Positions 61,310 through 64,000 of a DNA stretch of 64,000 nt are shown in pieces. Source of the stretch: Thalassovita aquimarina. GTDB lineage: Bacteria; Pseudomonadota; Alphaproteobacteria; Rhodobacterales; Rhodobacteraceae. The notes below the pieces were generated by a model. It saw only the letters and a program-made list of their open reading frames with translations, made no database searches and was not told the origin of the DNA. How positions within the stretch are numbered: position 1 is the first letter of the stretch; every line of letters begins with the position of its first letter. Location of the stretch: positions 40,183-104,182 of the forward strand of contig NZ_JADMKU010000015.1 of the NCBI RefSeq assembly GCF_018219815.1, in the 5' to 3' direction. A program made the position numbers and the translations under genes.

Positions 61310-62212
61310 TTATTTATTGCTCTTATGGACTTGCGCCGCCGCAACAAATTCACGCGCCACGCGCGGCAGGGGCGCCCCTTTGCGCCAGACGGTGCCAACC
61401 TGCACAACCGGCAGGCTGCCCGACACATCCCTGGACACGATCCGATCGCCTTCGAGCGACCAGCGCCGGTAGACCATTTCGGGCAGCAGGGCGATCCCAG
61501 CTCCGGTCGCCACCAGGGACCGCACAGCCTCCACCGAGCGTGTGCGAAACGCGACGCGCGGGCGGGCGCCGAAGGCGGAAAGCAGCTTGCGGGTGGCTTC
61601 CTCGATCTCGTCTATCCGCAGCATGATCATCGGTTCGCCCACCAGGTCCTCGATCGAAACCGAAGGCCGCGTCGCCAGTTCGTGCCCATTCGGTAGCCAA
61701 AGCTGATAGGGCGAAACGTCGATGATCTCGGTCTGAAGCGCCATGCGGTCGCGCATGTTGGTCGTGACCATCACCGCCACGTCAAGTTCGCCCCCGACAA
61801 GCAGGTGCTCGAGATAATCGCCGCTGTCTTCGAGCGCGGTCACTTCGACCTTGGGGTTTGCCCGGCGGAAACGGGCAAGAATGTCGGACAGGACATAGCC
61901 CGCCACCAGGGAGGTCACCCCGATGTGAAGCGACCCGGTCAGGTCTTCGCTGTCATGCGTAAGCGCATGCCGCGCATCGGAAACGCCAGCCAGGATACCC
62001 TTTGCGTGGCGCAGGAATTGATGCCCCTTATGGGTGATGTCCAGCCCGCGCGGCTGGCGAATGAACAGCGGCACGCCCAGATCGGCCTCAAGCTCCCGGA
62101 TCGCCTCGGTCACCGCCGATTGCGAAATCGCCAGCGCCTGCGCGGCCCCCGACACCGTGCCGTTTTCGGCCACCGCGATGAAATAGCGAAGCTGCTTGAG
62201 TGTAAATGCCAT
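61310..62212 (-). CDS. LysR-family regulator of the polyamine operon (predicted)
   Basis: A 300-residue regulator. N-terminal helix-turn-helix: LKQLRYFIAVAENGTVSGAA, QALAISQSAVTEAIRELEADL. The effector domain has DLTGSLHIGVTSLVAGYVLSDIL and LPEMVYRRWSLEG. It lies directly upstream of, and on the same strand as, the ydcS-like gene. In E. coli the ydcSTUVW regulator is the unrelated GntR/MocR protein YdcR, so regulator replacement is suggested. The effector is not known. Confidence 0.88.
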   Translation of the reverse strand: MAFTLKQLRYFIAVAENGTVSGAAQALAISQSAVTEAIRELEADLGVPLFIRQPRGLDITHKGHQFLRHAKGILAGVSDARHALTHDSEDLTGSLHIGVTSLVAGYVLSDILARFRRANPKVEVTALEDSGDYLEHLLVGGELDVAVMVTTNMRDRMALQTEIIDVSPYQLWLPNGHELATRPSVSIEDLVGEPMIMLRIDEIEEATRKLLSAFGARPRVAFRTRSVEAVRSLVATGAGIALLPEMVYRRWSLEGDRIVSRDVSGSLPVVQVGTVWRKGAPLPRVAREFVAAAQVHKSNK

Positions 62213-62445
62213 GTTTTTTCCGACCGGGTGATCAGCCCCCTCTTGAATGGTCCGGTTCGAGTGTTAGTCCATGTCCGGCCCTTGGTCCATCGCGACGATG
62301 GTCTCCGGGGCTGGCGGCAGTCATGCACGAACACTTGGGCAGGATCGCTCAGGCGGGGCAGAGCTGCGGCTGCCGGGCGACCCCAAGCCGCGTTTCGAAC
62401 TCGAACACGACACTGGGCGACACGCCTGTTCAGACGCCCTTTCCA

Positions 62446-63600
62446 TCAGTCGTTGCGCACTGCCCCACGCGCCAATGCCGATATGAGATCCGTCCGCGTA
62501 ACGATGCCAGTGACGCATCCTTGTTCAAGAACAGGCACGGCGTCGACTTCCCCGTCCGCCATCAAGGGGAGCAAGGCGCCAATCGGGGTGTTCGGGGTGG
62601 CTCGCGGCCCTGCCACCATCATGATGTCGCCAGCCTGAACGGAATTGTCTCTTTCGCGGTCCAACAGGCGCTTGAACGCCGACGAAAAGCCGCGGTTCAG
62701 CCGCAGTGCGTCATCTCTGGCCTGGCTGATGAGATGTATCTGGAAAATGATCCCGAGGAACTTCGCGTTCGGCCCGACGACGGGAAGAGACTTGAAACGG
62801 TGACGCTTGAAGAGATCAGCCACCTTGGCAAGCCCAGTTTCCGGGCGAACGGTAATGAGATTGCGGGACATGATATCCCCGGCGGTCAGGGGTCCGGTGC
62901 TGTGCGTCGCGGCTTGAAGCTCCGCCGCCCCGATAAGGCGGGCAAGGTCCTCCACCCCCAGGTTGAAGGATTGGCGGTAGCTTTCAAGGATTCCGGTCAG
63001 CTCTTCTTCGGTCAATCCCAATCGCTCGGTAGGGTCAGGGTCTGCCGTGCCGTGCTTGCTGGGGTCATCGAACTGGCGGAACGGATAATGCCGGCCGGTC
63101 AACCGTGCGTAGATCGCGGCGAAAACGACAAGGATCATGGTGCCAACAGCAATTGGGGCCAGCGCGAACCAGAAGCCCATTTGATCTATCGCTTCCGGGC
63201 TCATCGCTGCGGTCATGGCAACCGCACCTGCGGGAGGATGAACCGCACGGCAAAGAATCGTGGCGGTGATCGCCAGCCCAACGGCGAGCGCAATTCGAAG
63301 CGCCGCATCTTCGACCAGCATACATACCGCCACGCCGACGAGCGCGGCAACGGTGTTCCCGACTATCGCGGACCAAGGCTGGGCGAGCGGGCTGTTCGGA
63401 ACCGCGAAAAGGAGAACCGAGCTCGCGCCGAAAGGGGCAACGAGAAAGAGCCCCATTTTCAGATCAATGCTTGGCGAAAGAAGAAACAGTCCGGCAATGC
63501 CCAATCCGACAAGAGCTCCGACGCCTGCCCGGATTGCTTCCAGCGGCGACACGCGCGCGACGGCAGGCCCAAGTGAACGGAAAAAGTGCAAAATACCCAC
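62446..63600 (-). CDS. HPP-family membrane protein with CBS-domain pair
   Basis: About 385 residues. The N-terminal 160 residues hold four hydrophobic segments of the HPP family (FLVAPFGASSVLLFAVPNSPLAQP; LCRAVHPPAGAVAMTAAMS, which contains the HPP motif). The last 140 residues form two CBS domains (GDIMSRNLITVRPETGLAKVADLFKRH; VDAVPVLEQGCVTGIVTRTDLI). HPP proteins such as cyanobacterial NrtS transport nitrite; CBS domains would bind adenine nucleotides as a gate. The start is uncertain: GTG 63600 gives a family-like N-terminus, and a TTG at 63648 is in frame. Confidence 0.88.
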   Translation of the reverse strand: MGILHFFRSLGPAVARVSPLEAIRAGVGALVGLGIAGLFLLSPSIDLKMGLFLVAPFGASSVLLFAVPNSPLAQPWSAIVGNTVAALVGVAVCMLVEDAALRIALAVGLAITATILCRAVHPPAGAVAMTAAMSPEAIDQMGFWFALAPIAVGTMILVVFAAIYARLTGRHYPFRQFDDPSKHGTADPDPTERLGLTEEELTGILESYRQSFNLGVEDLARLIGAAELQAATHSTGPLTAGDIMSRNLITVRPETGLAKVADLFKRHRFKSLPVVGPNAKFLGIIFQIHLISQARDDALRLNRGFSSAFKRLLDRERDNSVQAGDIMMVAGPRATPNTPIGALLPLMADGEVDAVPVLEQGCVTGIVTRTDLISALARGAVRND

Positions 63601-63927
63601 CCCTTTGCTCTGTGCGCGCAAATTTTCAGCGAAACGAAAAAAGATCAAGCGTACGCCTGAAAAAAGAAAGCGACGCGCAAAGCGAAGCCTTCCACCGGCG
63701 GGCGTCAGCGACGCTGCGGCAACGATCCGAGTTCAGAACCAACCCAGCCCAACGCCTGCCCCCATCCAAGACACAAGCACGGCGGGACCGATGGCCCCGC
63801 CGTGCTCGCGGTTCAGTTCAGGAAAACAGCCCTTCCGAAGCGAGCGCGAGTGGCCGCAGCAGGCCTTGCCCCCCGATGCGCGCGCCCATGTTTCATTTGC
63901 GCACGCGCCTGCTTCTTCAGGCGCTTA
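63601..63927. other. 327-base intergenic region with strong hairpin
   Basis: A 14-bp stem with one mismatch (63776-63789 with 63793-63806, loop GAT) is the main feature. It may be the terminator of a minus-strand gene that the insertion sequence on the right has separated or truncated. The left part should contain the HPP promoter. Short frames are present, none convincing. Confidence 0.45.
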
Positions 63928-64000
63928 GGGTCAGGACCCATTGATTTCCGCCGGGTGGCGTGATTCACCGTTCGAAAAACGAGCGGTAAAATGTCTGACC
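63928..64000 (+). mobile_element. left end of a probable IS5-family insertion sequence (cut by window edge)
   Basis: From 63928 the sequence begins GGGTCAGGACCCATTGATTT, a typical-looking terminal inverted repeat, with the short palindrome GGGTC-AG-GACCC. Position and spacing fit an IS end, followed 63 bases later by an ATG (63991) opening MSD..., the start of many Rhodobacterales IS5-group transposases as I recall them. The transposase lies beyond the window. TTA or CTTAG just before it may be the target duplication. Confidence 0.5.

Noticed and set aside
63260..63928. 222-codon plus-strand ORF at the right end
   Set aside because: It is largely antisense to the HPP-CBS gene, has low-complexity sequence and runs through a hairpin. 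No family features.
1..64000. Search for CRISPR arrays, prophage, toxin-antitoxin or defence islands
   Set aside because: No regularly spaced repeats, phage structural genes or recognisable defence modules are visible. TelA/XpaC/SPFH genes were considered as a defence system, but only a stress role can be supported.

Overview
The window looks like a chromosomal stretch from a marine or soil alphaproteobacterium of the Rhodobacterales (Roseobacter/Paracoccaceae type). The grounds are high GC with strongly GC-biased third codon positions, a PccR/ScfR-type regulator next to propionyl-CoA carboxylase, a betI-betC-betB-betA operon divergent from choXWV, stand-alone DUF1127 and DUF2927 proteins, and an alpha-type RNase P RNA. 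This is inferred from gene content; no database was searched. Almost all genes are ordinary bacterial genes with short spacers and many ATGA or TGATG overlaps. There is no prophage, CRISPR array or tRNA. The only mobile DNA is a probable insertion-sequence end at the extreme right.

Layout. 1-4.3 kb: propionyl-CoA carboxylase beta subunit (cut by the left edge), a Bcr/CflA-type exporter and the PccR-like regulator, with TTTGCAAA-type operators. 4.4-5.8 kb: a YdcH-like protein and an amidohydrolase. 5.8-14.4 kb: a complete choline-O-sulfate/choline to glycine betaine locus with its ABC importer and a BetI-type operator in the divergent promoter. 14.4-17 kb: a DMT exporter, ArgO/LysE and ArgP. 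The end of argP and the following intergenic region carry five perfect DnaA boxes in AT-rich DNA. 17.3-23 kb: yebC, an SLC13/TrkA-C transporter, a YmdB-like phosphodiesterase, 5-formyl-THF cyclo-ligase and mgtE. 23-28.8 kb: purine deaminases, a CAP protein, an inositol-monophosphatase-family enzyme, an XRE regulator and a quinone oxidoreductase. 28.8-33.8 kb: azlCD with an XRE-cupin regulator, a LysR regulator, DUF1127, a BI-1 protein, an N-terminally truncated VIT transporter and L33. 34-40 kb: a DUF533 protein, RNase P RNA, cell-wall amidase, excalibur lipoprotein, gatCA, a ceramidase-like protein and a UPF0173 hydrolase. 40-50 kb: tadA, an RluB-like pseudouridine synthase, then a 27-residue membrane peptide, XpaC, TelA, DUF2927 and SPFH-GYF in one direction. 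Three opposed CZB-domain genes follow, then a zinc-ribbon membrane protein and a nitroreductase. 50-55.6 kb: Hsp20, dtd, and a MarR-controlled cluster with a PaaK-like ligase and a two-component flavin monooxygenase. 55.8-62.2 kb: a ydcSTUVW-like polyamine import and gamma-aminobutyraldehyde dehydrogenase operon with a LysR regulator. 62.4-64 kb: an HPP-CBS membrane protein and the IS end.

The strongest leads for further work are four. First, the DnaA-box cluster at 16550-17004, where two boxes sit inside coding sequence and rare codons preserve them. Second, the three adjacent CZB-only proteins with identical ligand spacing, one of which has lost its cysteine. Third, a two-hairpin repeat found at two gene 3' ends with a compensatory base-pair change. 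Fourth, the MarR/PaaK-like ligase/flavin monooxygenase cluster, whose operator is a perfect 8-bp inverted repeat over a -35 box.
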